From positions 1 through 21,728 of the forward strand of contig DAOUES010000180.1 of NCBI GenBank assembly GCA_034430335.1: a stretch of DNA of 21,728 bases, read 5' to 3'. This document shows, piece by piece, positions 6,711-14,288 of this stretch (position 1 is its first letter; every line of letters begins with the position of its first letter). Under the pieces are notes generated by a model that was not told the DNA's origin, ran no database searches, and saw only the letters and a program-made list of their open reading frames with translations. The stretch is from JAFGOY01 sp034430335. Lineage in GTDB: Bacteria; Chloroflexota; Anaerolineae; Aggregatilineales; UBA3940. The position numbers were made by a program, and so were the translations under genes.

Positions 6711-7571
6711 ATGACATCTGACACGAAACGCAAAATTCTGGCCTGCTTGGTGGGCATAGCGATTCTCACTGTGATAATTGCAATGGCTTTGCAACGCCTG
6801 GAACTCAAGCCCGGCGTGCCGCTCCCGGCTCCGGCCAACGAGGTTGTGCAATCACAGCCGAAACAGGGGCTGTCGGAATTGCCAATTCCCATCAGCGATT
6901 TCTGGAAAGCAGTCGTGAGCCTCTTTCTTCTGGTGGTTATCATCTATGCTGGCTACCGGCTGCTTCGTAGTGCTACCTGGGACTGGCGGGATGCCGTAAA
7001 ATCGCTTGCCAATATCATTGTACTATTCTTAATTGTTGCTTGTATTCTTTGGATACTATTATCAGGTACAGGCCCTGCATCTGGACCCGCTGCGGAAACA
7101 CTACCTCCACCCGTTGCGGAGCAAACAGGGCCGCCGTTAGGCCCCTTGCCCTTGCATCTTATATGGCTTTCGGGCCTGGGACTGGCGGCTATCCTGGTGG
7201 GAGTGGGATTGTGGATTATTTTCCGCCCGGCAGGTCGCGCCAGCGCTGATCGGCTGACGCTCCAAGCGGAGTGGGCTTTGCAGGCGCTGAAGATGGGGCT
7301 TGATCTCAAGAATGTGATTGTCCGGTGTTACTGGCAGATGGGACAAGTGCTTCAAGAGGAGCAGGGGATTGAAATGAAGACGGCCATGACGGTCCGGGAG
7401 TTTGAACGCCTGCTGGAGGACCGAGGTGTGCCTCATCTGCCGGTGCATCAATTGACTCAACTCTTCGAGACGGCCCGTTATGGCCACCGGGCAACCTCCG
7501 CCGAAGACGAACGCCAGGCAATCGATGCCTTGACAGCCATTGTGCAATATAGCCGAGCGACGAGACCGTAG
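6711..7571 (+). CDS. DUF4129-type membrane protein, first gene of the MoxR cluster
   Basis: A 286-residue membrane protein. Hydrophobic segments lie at about residues 9-27, 66-85, 98-118 and 148-171, with Pro-rich loops at 34-60 and 120-147 that are probably outside the membrane. The soluble C-terminal part (about 185-280) matches the DUF4129 pattern: NVIVRCYWQMGQVL, then AMTVREFERLL, a loop, and LTQLFETARYGHR followed by a helix that begins EDERQAIDALTAI. DUF4129 domains are regularly encoded beside MoxR ATPases and DUF58 proteins, often fused to a transglutaminase core; no transglutaminase part is present here. The biochemical role is unknown. The ATG at 6711 has no ribosome-binding site but a -10-like box nine bases upstream. 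The next gene begins 12 bases after the stop. Confidence 0.75.
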   Translation: MTSDTKRKILACLVGIAILTVIIAMALQRLELKPGVPLPAPANEVVQSQPKQGLSELPIPISDFWKAVVSLFLLVVIIYAGYRLLRSATWDWRDAVKSLANIIVLFLIVACILWILLSGTGPASGPAAETLPPPVAEQTGPPLGPLPLHLIWLSGLGLAAILVGVGLWIIFRPAGRASADRLTLQAEWALQALKMGLDLKNVIVRCYWQMGQVLQEEQGIEMKTAMTVREFERLLEDRGVPHLPVHQLTQLFETARYGHRATSAEDERQAIDALTAIVQYSRATRP

Positions 7572-7583
7572 ATAGCATTCGAC

Positions 7584-8255
7584 ATGAAACTCTCTCGGCG
7601 TGCTGCCTGGCTGTTGCTCTTCTTAGGCGTGGGTCTTTTCCTGGGCATTCTATTCCGGGCTTTTATAGTAGCTAATGTTGTTACCCCCATCGCCATGCTG
7701 TTGCTGCTGTTTTGGCGCTTGCTATTAAGCATCCACCAGGCGGTTTACTGGGGGCTGGTAATTGGGTTAGCCGTGGGGCTGGCTTTCTATCGCCTGGTTC
7801 AGGTGGCGGGACACGAGGAAGAGCAGTCCGCACCAGCCACTGATTCTGCTCTGAAGGTTGTCGACTATTGGCGACTTTTGCTCCAACTGGCCAGTGATGA
7901 AGGCCCGAGTGCCACCAGCCTGAAGCACGAACTGCGCCATAAGCTCGTGACGATGTACGCTATGAAACAGCCCGAGGCGGAGCCTTTCACTATTTATGAA
8001 GCTCTTCGGTTACGCCAACTGCCCCTCCCCGATACGGTCTATAGCTTTTTGTTCAGCAATGAGGCGCAAGAGACGAATCTGCCTTGGAGACAACGACTGC
8101 AGCGGTTAGCGGATAAGCCGGGCAAATGGCTCCGCCACTGGACTGGCCGCGATAAAGTGGAATATTACCAGGCGGTGGAAGAAACCATCACTTTTATGGA
8201 AGCATTAATGGAGATCAAGCATGGCGACGACTATTTCGCCCCCTCTGACCATTGA
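7584..8255 (+). CDS. Unrecognised membrane protein in the MoxR cluster
   Basis: A 223-residue protein whose family I do not recognise. The first 75 residues are strongly hydrophobic: about 7-27, 29-48 and 54-72, with Arg and Lys at the N-terminus, giving two or three membrane helices. The remaining 150 residues are charged and predicted cytoplasmic, with Trp/Leu-rich helical segments and a highly charged C-terminal tail. No catalytic motif stands out. Its place between the DUF4129 gene (12 bases upstream) and moxR, with which it overlaps by 35 bases, says that it works with them. It may be a membrane anchor or assembly partner for the ATPase complex, which is inference from position only. No clear ribosome-binding site precedes the ATG. 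Confidence 0.7.
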   Translation: MKLSRRAAWLLLFLGVGLFLGILFRAFIVANVVTPIAMLLLLFWRLLLSIHQAVYWGLVIGLAVGLAFYRLVQVAGHEEEQSAPATDSALKVVDYWRLLLQLASDEGPSATSLKHELRHKLVTMYAMKQPEAEPFTIYEALRLRQLPLPDTVYSFLFSNEAQETNLPWRQRLQRLADKPGKWLRHWTGRDKVEYYQAVEETITFMEALMEIKHGDDYFAPSDH

Positions 8256-9210
8256 ACAAGTAGCCGATTACTCCGCACGCGTGGTACAAGAAGTGGAAAA
8301 AGCGGTCATTGGCAAGCACGAGGTGCTTAACCAGATGATGGCAGCTTTTCTCTCGTCGGGCGGCCACATTCTACTGGAAGACTATCCTGGCCTGGCAAAG
8401 ACCCTGATTGCCAACAGCTTTGCAACGGCGCTGGGTCTTGAATTCAGCCGCATCCAGTTCACACCCGATCTATTGCCCGGTGACATCACGGGCGGATATG
8501 TTTTCAACAGCAGCCAGAACCAGTTTCAACTACGTCAAGGCCCAGTATTTGCCAATATTGTGCTGGCTGATGAGATCAACCGGGCTTCCCCCAAGACCCA
8601 ATCGGCCCTGCTGGAAGCCATGCAGGAGTACCAGGTCACCATGGAAGGGGAAAGTCAGGCCTTGCCCGATCCTTTCATTGTGATTGCTACTCAGAATCCC
8701 ATCGAGTATGAGGGGACTTTCCCACTACCCGAGGCGCAGCTCGACCGGTTCATGATCAAGCTTTCCATCGGTTATCCCTTGCGGGACGAAGAGGTGGAGA
8801 TACTCAAACGCCGGGCAGAGCGCAAGCACGATGACGTTGACTTGCAGGCGGTAATTACGCCCGAAACCTTCCTGGCGATGCGGGCAGTCGTCGAAGAAGT
8901 GTATGTGGACCCCGATGTGCGGCGTTACATTGTGGATATGGTAGCGGCTAGTCGGCAGCATCGCCAGGTGGTCGTGGGTGCCAGCCCGCGCGGTTCGCTG
9001 GCTTTGCTTAAATTGGCGCGTGCCTGGGCCGCCATTCAGGGCCGGGATTTTGTAGTTCCCGATGATATCAAGCACTTCACCCCGTTGGCCCTGATGCATC
9101 GCCTGGTACTGGAGCCCAGCCTGTGGGGCAAGCCGCGCTCCGAAAATACCATCATCGCGGAAGTGATGGCTGCCACTTCTGTACCGGTGATTCAGGCGGC
9201 GCATGAATAG
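8221..9210 (+). CDS. MoxR-family AAA+ ATPase
   Basis: A 329-residue cytoplasmic AAA+ ATPase of the MoxR type. Walker A is LLEDYPGLAKT (about 51-61), Walker B is IVLADEINR (about 113-121), sensor 1 is IATQNPIE (about 155-162), and EAQLDRF (171-177) carries the arginine finger region. The C-terminal lid contains SPRGSLALLKLARAWAA. MoxR proteins act as chaperone-like ATPases that help assemble or activate partner complexes, typically with DUF58 and VWA-domain proteins encoded beside them. The start ATG at 8221 lies inside the end of the previous gene, and TGGAGA at 8209-8214 serves as ribosome-binding site. The stop overlaps the next start (ATGAATAG) by eight bases, so translation is coupled. 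All ATPase residues are present and it should be active. Confidence 0.93.
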   Translation: MATTISPPLTIEQVADYSARVVQEVEKAVIGKHEVLNQMMAAFLSSGGHILLEDYPGLAKTLIANSFATALGLEFSRIQFTPDLLPGDITGGYVFNSSQNQFQLRQGPVFANIVLADEINRASPKTQSALLEAMQEYQVTMEGESQALPDPFIVIATQNPIEYEGTFPLPEAQLDRFMIKLSIGYPLRDEEVEILKRRAERKHDDVDLQAVITPETFLAMRAVVEEVYVDPDVRRYIVDMVAASRQHRQVVVGASPRGSLALLKLARAWAAIQGRDFVVPDDIKHFTPLALMHRLVLEPSLWGKPRSENTIIAEVMAATSVPVIQAAHE

Positions 9211-10483
9211 CAGGGCACTGACACTGGTGGCGGTGATCTTTGGTCTGCTCCTGGGGGCGCTACTATTGCACCAGGGTGATTTGGCCTGGATGACACTGCC
9301 GTTCCTGGCTTACCTGGGTGTGGGAATCTTGCAAGCGCCGACCGCGGGCAAAGTCCGTTTGCACGCCATGCGTACGGTGGAGACTCGCCGTGAGCAGGAA
9401 AGAATGGCGATTTCGGTTAATATTACCCTCGGCAACCAGGGGGTGGCATTGGAGCGCTTCTCAATGTTTGATGACCCCCGACCTGGGGTGCAGCTTGTAG
9501 ATGGCCGGCTCCAGCAATCGGCGGCACTGCGGTCGGGCGAGGCGGCGGAGCTTCATTACACCTTCCGAACCGAGCGAGGAAGTTTTGCCTGGGAGACATT
9601 TCAGGTAGCGGCCAGCGATCCCTTTGGTTTGATCGAAATGCGGTTGTCGCTGCCCGCCGCGGCTGCGGTGCAGGTGCCGCCAGAGCTTAGAAAGATTCGG
9701 CCATTTCTACTGCGAACCCAACGTACTTTGACATCGGCTGGTTCCATCCCGGCGCGCCGGGGAGGCAGCGGCACAGATTTCTGGGGCATACGAGAATATC
9801 ATCCAGGCGACCCATTGCGACGGCTGGACTGGCGGCTGACTGCACGGCACCCACGCCAGTTCTTCACCAAGGAATTTGAATTAGAGGCGATAGCGGATAT
9901 CGGCTTGATTTTGGATGCCCGGGAAAAAACCAACTTACAGCAGGGTGAAGACAGCTTATTCGAACATTCGGCGCGCGCGGCTGCCTCGCTGGCTGAAGTA
10001 TTTTTGCGACAGAGCAATCGAGTGAGCTTGCTCATCTGGGGAGACCCTATGGTGAGTCTGTTCCCCGGTTATGGGAAAGTGCAGCTTAACCGGATTCTCT
10101 GTGCCCTGGCGCAGGTTACCCCTAGTTCTAATAGCAGTCTCAGTAATTTCCACTTTGTGCCCATCCAGATGTTTTCAAGTCATTCACTTATTCTGGTTAT
10201 TAGCCCGCTGGCGGCCAATGACTGGCAGATCTTTCCTCGCCTGCGTGCGTATGGATATCAGGTGTTGCTGATTAGCCCGGACCCCTTAGATTATGCCCAA
10301 TCAAGATTGCCTGTCGATCGGACCAGTCGACTGGCCAGCCGACTGGTCCGACTGGAACGCCAACTGGAAATCTCTAAGATCAGGCAGTTGTGGATCCCAG
10401 TAATCGATTGGTCGGTGAGCCAACCCCTGTCGCCGCTGGTGCATCAGGCGTTGGCCCAGACGCATATTCAATCAAAGCGTTAG
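9203..10483 (+). CDS. DUF58 domain protein, membrane-anchored
   Basis: A 426-residue protein. Two hydrophobic segments at about 6-22 and 28-45 anchor it in the membrane. The middle is a beta-rich region, and the DUF58 signature lies at about 188-226: TDFWGIREYHPGDPLRRLDW followed by RLTARHPRQFFTKEFE. The part after it, beginning ADIGLILDAR, looks like the first strand of a VWA-like fold, with Asp at 238. DUF58 proteins are almost always encoded next to MoxR ATPases and are thought to be their partners; the biochemical activity is not established. The start overlaps the moxR stop by eight bases. The next gene starts ten bases after the stop. Family assignment is firm, function only by association. 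Confidence 0.88.
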   Translation: MNSRALTLVAVIFGLLLGALLLHQGDLAWMTLPFLAYLGVGILQAPTAGKVRLHAMRTVETRREQERMAISVNITLGNQGVALERFSMFDDPRPGVQLVDGRLQQSAALRSGEAAELHYTFRTERGSFAWETFQVAASDPFGLIEMRLSLPAAAAVQVPPELRKIRPFLLRTQRTLTSAGSIPARRGGSGTDFWGIREYHPGDPLRRLDWRLTARHPRQFFTKEFELEAIADIGLILDAREKTNLQQGEDSLFEHSARAAASLAEVFLRQSNRVSLLIWGDPMVSLFPGYGKVQLNRILCALAQVTPSSNSSLSNFHFVPIQMFSSHSLILVISPLAANDWQIFPRLRAYGYQVLLISPDPLDYAQSRLPVDRTSRLASRLVRLERQLEISKIRQLWIPVIDWSVSQPLSPLVHQALAQTHIQSKR

Positions 10484-10493
10484 AGGGCACTCG

Positions 10494-10973
10494 ATGACAT
10501 TGCAAAGATTTTTGAAGTGGGGGACCTTGACAACCGGGGTTGTTTGTTTGGCTACCGGCTATGGTCTGGTCGGACAGTGGGGGCTTCTTGCAGTTGCTGG
10601 TTTGGTTTGGCTGGCAGGTATGTTGGCTGCTGGATGGTCTATGGTGGTGTTTGTAGTGTTAGTTGGCTTGGCAACGGTGGGTGTATGTGTAGGAGCTTGG
10701 CCAATCCTGATGATTTTGGGTGCGACGTTGGCCTTGGCCAGTTGGGATCTGGCAAACTGGGAGGACTTTGTGGCAGACGGTCTACCCGCCGAGACAGTTG
10801 CTCGTTTTGAATGGAGACATTATACATACCTGGCATTGGCACTGGGTTCAGGGCTGCTGGTGGCCATCATCGGCCAACTGGTTAGTTTTCAGCTCCCCTT
10901 CGGGATCCTGGTGCTATTGGCAGTACTGATGCTTTTGGGGGTGGATCAGATGTGGCGCTTGGTCAAAGGATGA
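10494..10973 (+). CDS. Unrecognised small membrane protein, last gene of the MoxR cluster
   Basis: A 159-residue, very hydrophobic protein with four to five predicted membrane helices: about 11-27, 29-50, 51-82 (possibly two) and, after a polar loop at 86-108, 110-130 and 133-150. The loop NWEDFVADGLPAETVARFEWRH is the only sizeable soluble part. I do not recognise a family or an active-site motif. AGAGGG at 10482-10487 is a good ribosome-binding site six bases before the ATG, and the gap to the DUF58 gene is ten bases, so it belongs to the same transcript. It may be a membrane partner of the DUF58/DUF4129 proteins, which is inference from position. Confidence 0.65.
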   Translation: MTLQRFLKWGTLTTGVVCLATGYGLVGQWGLLAVAGLVWLAGMLAAGWSMVVFVVLVGLATVGVCVGAWPILMILGATLALASWDLANWEDFVADGLPAETVARFEWRHYTYLALALGSGLLVAIIGQLVSFQLPFGILVLLAVLMLLGVDQMWRLVKG

Positions 10974-10981
10974 GGTCCGGC

Positions 10982-11044
10982 AAGGGACAACCTCTGTAGG
11001 ATCCCACAAAAAGCTGGTCTGGTAGCTGATAGCCGTCCCTTTTT
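10982..11044. terminator. Possible bidirectional terminator between convergent genes
   Basis: AAGGGAC at 10982-10988 pairs with GTCCCTT at 11035-11041, followed by T-rich sequence. The loop is 46 bases and contains small hairpins (AGCT...AGCT) next to AAAAA at 11008-11012, which is a T-run for the minus strand. The position between two convergent genes fits, but the structure is weak. Confidence 0.35.
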
Positions 11045-11070
11045 GATTCTTTCGCTATCCAGCCGGTGGG

Positions 11071-12639
11071 TCATACCGATCGTTGTGAAACATTGGCGCT
11101 GTCGAATACGCGGGTGACCTCATTCAGCAGCAGGGGAGAAACCGGATCGATGGCGCGGGTGGAACGGACTTTGTCAACTGCCCTGGCGACGGCCCATCTG
11201 GTATCGTATTCCTGGCCGCGCCAGTAGTCGACCAGGATTGGAACGTCCTGTTCGCTCATTGCTACCAGCCCGATTGCCGCCGCCCAGCGGACATGAGGTT
11301 CTGAACTCCGGAGCGCAACGATCAATCCCGGCAGCGCCTCTTCGCCAATGGCGGCAAGCGCCTCCGCCGTTGCGATCCTGACGCCGTTGTCTTCGTCTTT
11401 GAGATTTTTCAACAGGCCATGGACGGCATCGGGACTGCCGATCACACCCAACGAACGCGCTGCTGCCCAGCGTTTCATCCAGTCTTCGCTGCGCAGCGCA
11501 CGCAACAGGCCGAGCATGGCAGCAGTATTGCCGATCACCCCCAGCGCCCAGGCCATCGGCAAGTAGATCGTCCGATCCTCGCTTGCCAGACCCTCTAACA
11601 GACTGGGCACCGCCGCCTCACCCATCTGGTTGAATATACCGGTAATGATCTTTCTGGCAGGCGGGCTGGCATGGCGCAGGTCTTCAATCAGACCGACTAT
11701 CGCTTCTGGCCCTATGTCGGCCAGGGCATGGGCCGCCATCTCCCGGAGATCGCCTTGAGCGTCGTCGAGGACAACCTGGCGAAGGGTGGACATAACCGTT
11801 CTGCCGCCGATTTCGACGAGGGTCTGGAGGACAATTTCGTTCGTATCGGGTTTTTGCTCTTGCGATTGCAGGATGTCGAGCAGCGGCGGGACGGCAGCCT
11901 CGCCGATCTGCACCAGCGCTTTGCTGGCAATCGGGTGGCAGTGGAGATGTTCCCGGCTGGCAAGGATGGATATCAAGCCGGGGACGGCTGACTCTTCCAT
12001 GTTGCATAATATCCGGTAAGCGGCCATCTGGGATTCTTCATCGCTGCCACACAAGGCATCCACGAGGCCGGGGATTACGACTTCTCCCATATTCTTCAGA
12101 ACATTGGTGGCCGCCCAGCGGATGCTGCGATTAGAACTGTGGAGAGCCTCCATCAACTCGGGGATCGCGGCCTTCTCACTCTGTGAGAGAATGCCCGCTG
12201 CCGCTTTTCGAACGTTGCGATCCTCATCGACGAGGGCTTCCAAAATACCGGGGATGGTGCGGAGATCGTCGATCCAGCTCAAGGACATCACCGTATAGAG
12301 GCGGATTTCGTTGTCAGGGCTTCTCAGCAGTTCCAGCAAACCGGGGACGGCGTCTGCGTTTCCGATCCAGCCCAGGGCCTGAATCGCCGAAAGCTGCACC
12401 TCGTGGTCGGGGTCGGTGACGGCTTGAAAAAGATATGGGATAGCGGCGGGATCGCCCAATCGCCCGAGCGCTTTTACCGCAACAAGCCTTACCTGTGGAT
12501 TATCATGCGACAGCTCTCGGACAAGTGAAGGAATGGTGTTTTGATCCCCATCCCACCCCAATTTTTCGATCTGTTGTATTCGTTTTTGCACTCGTTTGGA
12601 AACCGGTTCCATCCTATCCTTGCAGTCTCTATACCCCAT
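11071..12639 (-). CDS. HEAT-repeat protein
   Basis: A 522-residue protein built almost wholly of about 15 HEAT-like repeats of 30-33 residues, from about residue 32 to the end. The repeated pattern is xAIPxLLxxLxSxDxxVRxxAAxALGxIG, with good copies such as AAIPYLFQAVTDPDHEVQLS and EALPGLIVALRSSEPHVRWA. It resembles the PBS-lyase HEAT-like group, which forms a curved scaffold for binding other proteins. No signal peptide, membrane segment or enzyme domain is present, so a cytoplasmic adaptor is likely; the partner is unknown. The start is uncertain: ATG at 12639 has no ribosome-binding site, while an in-frame ATG at 12612 has AAGGA four bases upstream. The gene stands alone between two intergenic gaps and converges on the MoxR cluster. 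Confidence 0.85.
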   Translation of the reverse strand: MGYRDCKDRMEPVSKRVQKRIQQIEKLGWDGDQNTIPSLVRELSHDNPQVRLVAVKALGRLGDPAAIPYLFQAVTDPDHEVQLSAIQALGWIGNADAVPGLLELLRSPDNEIRLYTVMSLSWIDDLRTIPGILEALVDEDRNVRKAAAGILSQSEKAAIPELMEALHSSNRSIRWAATNVLKNMGEVVIPGLVDALCGSDEESQMAAYRILCNMEESAVPGLISILASREHLHCHPIASKALVQIGEAAVPPLLDILQSQEQKPDTNEIVLQTLVEIGGRTVMSTLRQVVLDDAQGDLREMAAHALADIGPEAIVGLIEDLRHASPPARKIITGIFNQMGEAAVPSLLEGLASEDRTIYLPMAWALGVIGNTAAMLGLLRALRSEDWMKRWAAARSLGVIGSPDAVHGLLKNLKDEDNGVRIATAEALAAIGEEALPGLIVALRSSEPHVRWAAAIGLVAMSEQDVPILVDYWRGQEYDTRWAVARAVDKVRSTRAIDPVSPLLLNEVTRVFDSANVSQRSV

Positions 12640-12675
12640 CTTACGTACGCAGCGGTCTGTAGATTTGGACAGCCA

Positions 12676-12692
12676 AGACTATCTTATAGTCT
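12676..12692. repeat. 7-bp inverted repeat upstream of the HEAT-repeat gene
   Basis: AGACTAT at 12676-12682 and ATAGTCT at 12686-12692 form a compact palindrome with a 3-base centre, 37 bases before the gene start. On the minus strand it contains TATAAG, a possible -10. It could be an operator. Confidence 0.4.
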
Positions 12693-12752
12693 AGGGCCAG
12701 AATCGAAAAAACAGAGTTACAGATTTATTACAGACCTGTTACGTCGATCTGC

Positions 12753-12758
12753 ATTATA
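12753..12758 (-). promoter_or_regulatory. Possible -10 box for the HEAT-repeat gene
   Basis: The minus strand reads TATAAT here, about 115 bases before the gene. No good -35 box is seen at normal spacing. Two copies of TCTGTAA follow it on the minus strand (near 12720-12737). Confidence 0.3.
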
Positions 12759-12852
12759 GCCCTGATTGCCGGATTGTGCTGAAATTTCCTTTCTGTGATG
12801 CATGTGAGCCGGGAGCGGAACAAACCATGTATTTGAAGACACCGCTGATAAG

Positions 12853-12878
12853 AAAAAGGCTGCTCCAAGAGCAGCCTT
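12853..12878 (-). terminator. glyA: Intrinsic terminator of glyA
   Basis: AAGGCTGCTC (12856-12865) and GAGCAGCCTT (12869-12878) form a 10-bp stem with a 3-base loop. On the minus strand it is followed by a T-run (12853-12857). It lies about 25 bases past the glyA stop. Confidence 0.85.
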
Positions 12879-12902
12879 GTACAATGACCTTGAAGAGAGA
12901 AC

Positions 12903-14198
12903 TCAGTACCACAATGGGTATTGCTTGCAGAGTTCGATAACTTCGTTCCGTACGCGCTCGACGGTCGCCTCGTCTTCCACGTTCTCGACGACATCGGCAA
13001 GCCAGTTGGCGACCATCTGCATTTCGGCCTCTTTGAAGCCGCGCGTGGTGAGCGCCGGTGATCCCAGCCGGATGCCAGAGGGATCGAAGGCCGAACGTTT
13101 GTCGCCGGGCACCATGTTGGCGTTACAGGTGATGTTGGCCCGATCCAGGGTTTGCTGGGCGACCTTGCCGGGAACGCCCGTGCTGGTCAGATCGGCCAGG
13201 ACGAGGTGATTGTCCGTCCCACCGGTGACGACATCGATCCCCCGCTTGACGAGTTCTTCGGCCAAAGCTTTCGCATTAGCCACGACCTGCTTGCAGTACA
13301 CGGTATAGGAGGGATCGGCGGCTTCTTGCAGGCAAACACCAATCGCCGCTGTAATGTGATCGTGCGGGCCGCCCTGCAAACCGGGGAAAACAGCCCGGTC
13401 GATGCTGCGGGCATGCTCCTCTGTCGTGAGGATCATCGCGCCGCGAGGACCGCGCAGCAGCTTGTGGGTAGTCATGGTAACGACATCGGCATAGGGAACC
13501 GGGTCAGGGTGGAGGCCGGTGGCGACCAGCCCGGAAACGTGGGCAATATCGGCGGCGAAACGCGCGCCAACGTCTTCCGCGATCTGGGCGAATTTGTCGA
13601 ATTCGAAGACGCGCGGGTAGGCAGTTGCCCCGGCCCAGATCAGTTTGGGACGGTGCTCCTTCGCCAGTTCCCACACCACGTCGTAATCGATAAAGCCCGT
13701 CTCTGGATCGACAGGGTACTGCACCGACGAGAAAAAGTGAGCAGAGAAATTGACCTTCCAGCCATGTGTCAGGTGACCGCCCGCAGGCAGGGCCATCCCC
13801 ATCACCGTTTCGCCAGGCTCCAGAAGCGCATAATACACGGCCAGGTTCGCCGGGGAACCCGAATAAGGCTGCACGTTGGCATGTTCGGCCCCGAAGAGCG
13901 CCTTAGCGCGTTCGATGGCGATAGTCTCAATCGTATCGACGTTCTCATTACCGCCATAGTAGCGTTTATGGGCGTAGCCCTCGGAATACTTGTTCGTAAA
14001 AACCGATCCGATGGCGGTCAGCACTGCGCGGCTGACGTAGTTTTCGGATGGGATCAACTCCAATCCGTAATGCTGCCGCTCCGTCTCGGCGAACAGGGCA
14101 GCAAAGACTTCAGGGTCGGTTTGCTCGATGGCCTTCCGGTCGAGAATCGCCGACCCCACGTTGGTAGATTCGGCAGGGTGGTCCTGGGCGTTGTTCAT
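12903..14198 (-). CDS. glyA: Serine hydroxymethyltransferase
   Basis: A PLP enzyme that interconverts serine plus tetrahydrofolate with glycine plus methylene-tetrahydrofolate in the cytoplasm; the main source of one-carbon units. The 431-residue length is normal (about 415-430). Landmarks are LIPSENYVSRAVL (49-60), YSEGYAHKRYYGGNENVD (71-88), HLTHGWKVN (142-150), the PLP-contacting DIAHVSG (217-223) and VTMTTHKLLRGPRG, where Lys246 binds PLP. Active-site residues look complete. The start at ATG 14198 has GGAG about ten bases upstream. An in-frame TTG at 14219 would place the GGAG inside the coding region. A comEA-like gene lies upstream on the same strand, 90 bases away, with a candidate promoter between them. 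An intrinsic terminator follows. Confidence 0.96.
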   Translation of the reverse strand: MNNAQDHPAESTNVGSAILDRKAIEQTDPEVFAALFAETERQHYGLELIPSENYVSRAVLTAIGSVFTNKYSEGYAHKRYYGGNENVDTIETIAIERAKALFGAEHANVQPYSGSPANLAVYYALLEPGETVMGMALPAGGHLTHGWKVNFSAHFFSSVQYPVDPETGFIDYDVVWELAKEHRPKLIWAGATAYPRVFEFDKFAQIAEDVGARFAADIAHVSGLVATGLHPDPVPYADVVTMTTHKLLRGPRGAMILTTEEHARSIDRAVFPGLQGGPHDHITAAIGVCLQEAADPSYTVYCKQVVANAKALAEELVKRGIDVVTGGTDNHLVLADLTSTGVPGKVAQQTLDRANITCNANMVPGDKRSAFDPSGIRLGSPALTTRGFKEAEMQMVANWLADVVENVEDEATVERVRNEVIELCKQYPLWY

Positions 14199-14222
14199 TG
14201 GCTGTCTACTCCACTTCAAGGG

Positions 14223-14280
14223 TTGTGTTCTGGCAAATTGTACAGAAGTTTATCGTATTGTATCGATTTTGCCAGCACAA
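14223..14280. repeat. Imperfect inverted repeat in the glyA upstream region
   Basis: CTGGCAAA at 14230-14237 pairs with TTTGCCAG at 14268-14275. The outer bases TTGTG and CACAA extend it, with two unpaired bases on one side. The 30-base centre contains TACAAT-like sequences. It may be an operator or an RNA stem controlling glyA. Confidence 0.4.
14237..14266 (-). promoter_or_regulatory. glyA: Candidate promoter of glyA
   Basis: On the minus strand TCGATA (14261-14266) lies 18 bases before TACAAT (14237-14242), a fair -35/-10 pair. A leader of about 30 bases with GGAG would follow. It lies within the inverted repeat. Confidence 0.4.
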
Positions 14281-14288
14281 ACCGGAGA

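Noticed and set aside
10974..11070. Search for an attachment-site repeat of the tRNA-Ser 3' end beyond the MoxR cluster
   Set aside because: No matching stretch was seen, so no integrated element is called.
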